The position numbers and the translations under genes are program-made. A stretch of 6,535 nt of DNA from NCBI GenBank assembly GCA_964404395.1, contig CAYOKA010000125.1, forward strand, positions 1-6,535. The letters run 5' to 3'. Below are positions 5,128-6,535 of this stretch, piece by piece. The notes beneath the pieces were generated by a model that saw only the letters and a list, made by a program, of their open reading frames with translations, searched no databases and had not been told where the DNA came from. Within the stretch, counting starts at the first letter, position 1, and each line of letters starts with the position of its first letter. This DNA comes from JAAYBT01 sp964404395. Its GTDB lineage: Bacteria; Bacillota; Clostridia; Acetivibrionales; DTU013.

Positions 5128-6535
5128 AATTGATAACGGCTTGTTACCTTATCCCTTGAAATATAGTTGAAAAGCAGTGTTATTCTGCCTTCAGGGTTAT
5201 TGTCCCACTGTTGTGAACCGTCCCCATTGAGAGAACCGTCCCCTTTAAGAGAACTGTCCCCTTCGAGAGAAACGTCCCCCAATATGATGGGAAGAAATTG
5301 TTCGAAGTGAACTTTTTTTAGAAGCTGCTTAGTAGGCATACCGGCGGCCTCGGGAATTATTTTAGCGACACTATCCCTATCCTTGAGATAGTCATAGCGT
5401 CGATTATTAAAACCGGGGCTCGCGCTCCTCTGCAAAAAATCCGGTAGAGTTCCGCTATTGTCTGAGGCCAGGAAATCGAGCCGCAAAAGTTCGCGAAATA
5501 TGGCTTGACTCTTTTTATCCATACGCTTTGATGCAAATTGGTCAAAGGTTGCATATAGCTGCCGCAGACCGGAAGAGTATTCCAAAAGACCATCCTCCTT
5601 ATGGAAGCGGGCAAAGCTTTCATAAAAACCAAAAGGTGACTTAAAACAGTTCGTTATCGTGTAATCCAACGAATACACAAATCTACCGCTGTTATAATAC
5701 CTCTCCACCAGCTCGGCGACATCCTTGAGCATTATCAGTTGATCAAAGCTGATGTCACTACCGGAAAGAACTTCATAAGGTGGGAAATCAATAAACTCAA
5801 AACCCAACTCCTTCGCTTCCTTCCTTAGCCTTGTCCCCTTCAGGAATTTCAAAAATCCAAGCTGCAGCTGATGTGACTTTACAGCATACACACTATTGAA
5901 GGAATTTCCAAAAGAGCTGTAGTCTTCATATGGCAAGCCTGCTATCAGGTCGGTATGTATATGGACATTGTTATGTTTTTTTAGGCTGGACAGATTTCGC
6001 AACAGTCTTGTCAGATCTGTTTTCCTGCATACTGCCGCAAGTGTCTCTTCGTTGACAGTCTGCACCCCCGCCTCCAGCTGAAAGAGACCCTTTGGAGCAT
6101 TCTGTAGCAGTTGAATCGTCTCTTCGTCAAAAATATCCGCTCCAACCTCAAAATGAAAATTGCAGTCAATTCCTGACTTATTCATCTCCAATATGTGTCG
6201 GATGATTGCTTTTGCTCTCTCTGCATTGGCGTTGAAGGTTCTGTCCACAAACTTAATTTGCTTGACACCCGAGGCCGCCAGTCTATCCAGTTCGGCGAAA
6301 ACCCTGTCTAACGGAAAAAATCTAACGCCCTTTGATGCTGACGAAAGACAGTAGCTACATGAAAAGGGGCAACCTCTGGAACTCTCGTAATAGGCTATTT
6401 TGTTTTTCACCGACTGAAGCATTTCATCAGTATAAGGCGAAGGTATCTCATCAAGATTTCCCACATATGCAGGCTCACCCACAATAATTCCCCTATCCGA
6501 GCGCCATGATAAACCTTTAATTTTTGCAGGTTCTG
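5112..6535 (-). CDS. B12-binding-type radical SAM protein with DUF4080-like C-terminus (5' end outside window)
   Basis: Partial gene: the frame stays open to the window edge, giving 17 more codons before the GTG at 6482, so that GTG is not the likely start. Seen (residues counted from that GTG): a radical SAM cluster motif GCPFSCSYC with Cys38, Cys42 and Cys45 (CxxxCxxC) to bind a [4Fe-4S] cluster and S-adenosylmethionine; then FVDRTFN (78-84), LEAGVQT (136-142) and AGLPYED (191-197), which fit the radical SAM barrel. The part before the motif (GEPAYVGNLDEIPSPY) is the usual linker from an N-terminal cobalamin-binding domain, which would lie outside. Residues from about 230 to the end fit DUF4080. 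Family members are cytoplasmic and mostly of unknown substrate. Odd: a hexapeptide repeat at 402-425 just before the final conserved-looking stretch (RITLLFNY). It ends with TAA inside a terminator-like hairpin and is probably not cotranscribed with the tad-like genes. Class is confident; substrate unknown. Confidence 0.9.
   Translation of the reverse strand, partial: EPAKIKGLSWRSDRGIIVGEPAYVGNLDEIPSPYTDEMLQSVKNKIAYYESSRGCPFSCSYCLSSASKGVRFFPLDRVFAELDRLAASGVKQIKFVDRTFNANAERAKAIIRHILEMNKSGIDCNFHFEVGADIFDEETIQLLQNAPKGLFQLEAGVQTVNEETLAAVCRKTDLTRLLRNLSSLKKHNNVHIHTDLIAGLPYEDYSSFGNSFNSVYAVKSHQLQLGFLKFLKGTRLRKEAKELGFEFIDFPPYEVLSGSDISFDQLIMLKDVAELVERYYNSGRFVYSLDYTITNCFKSPFGFYESFARFHKEDGLLEYSSGLRQLYATFDQFASKRMDKKSQAIFRELLRLDFLASDNSGTLPDFLQRSASPGFNNRRYDYLKDRDSVAKIIPEAAGMPTKQLLKKVHFEQFLPIILGDVSLEGDSSLKGDGSLNGDGSQQWDNNPEGRITLLFNYISRDKVTSRYQFFRVF
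5208..5279 (-). repeat. 18-bp in-frame tandem repeat coding for GD-x-SL-x hexapeptides
   Basis: Four consecutive units read GDVSLE, GDSSLK, GDGSLN and GDGSQQ in the radical SAM gene; the following WDNNPE may be a fifth, decayed unit. At DNA level the best units (5215-5232, 5233-5250, 5251-5268 on the plus strand) share gaac(c/t)gtcccc followed by a variable a/t-rich part and ga. On the coding strand the core is ggggac(g/a)gttc. The 18-bp period keeps the frame, and recognisable protein continues after it, so the repeat is an insertion or expansion rather than a frameshift. Confidence 0.85.

Noticed and set aside
5208..5279. CRISPR array
   Set aside because: Units are 18 bp without unique spacers and code in frame for a protein repeat.
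5357..5632. A 91-codon minus-strand open frame within the radical SAM gene
   Set aside because: It overlaps a recognisable protein in another frame and has no supporting motif.
6480..6482. GTG at 6482 as the true start of the radical SAM gene
   Set aside because: The frame continues upstream to the window edge with typical family residues (IKGLSWRSDRG), so the gene is simply truncated by the window.

Overview
The window looks like chromosomal DNA of a low-to-mid-GC anaerobic Firmicute, most likely a member of the Clostridia. Supporting signs are AGGAG-type ribosome binding sites, TATAAT-type promoters, a radical SAM protein of the DUF4080 kind, and a TadE/TadG-like set whose large member resembles the clostridial DUF5702 family. 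The species cannot be named from the sequence. All four real genes lie on the minus strand, so the window reads right to left.

Right end (about 5112-6535): the C-terminal three quarters or so of a B12-binding-type radical SAM protein. Its N-terminus lies beyond the window. Near its C-terminus it carries an in-frame 18-bp tandem repeat coding for a Gly-Asp-x-Ser-Leu-x hexapeptide. A weak hairpin plus T-rich tail overlaps its stop codon. A 126-bp gap follows, with a candidate promoter for the next operon.

Centre and left (183-4985): a three-gene run reading TadE-like protein, then an 842-residue TadG/DUF5702-like protein, then a second TadE-like protein. The last two genes overlap. Each product has one N-terminal hydrophobic segment after a glycine. 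The two TadE-like proteins show the class III (type IV pilin-like) cleavage pattern G|xxxxE; the large protein lacks the glutamate. By analogy with Tad/Flp systems they should be minor pseudopilin-like proteins anchored in the membrane with their bulk outside. No TadA ATPase, TadB/C platform, prepilin peptidase or Flp pilin gene is present here, so the secretion machinery must be elsewhere or just outside the window.

The most interesting feature is in the last gene (183-1655). Its C-terminal part resembles, from memory, the restriction-endonuclease-like toxin domain at the tips of CDI/Rhs-type polymorphic toxins. The residues I would expect to be catalytic appear replaced, and no immunity gene follows. 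This suggests a toxin-type domain reused, perhaps in a non-catalytic role, on a pilus-type protein.

Left end (1-182): no gene. It holds a good promoter reading leftward and about 57 nt of a leader able to form a hairpin with a loop-tail pseudoknot. The gene it serves lies beyond the window.
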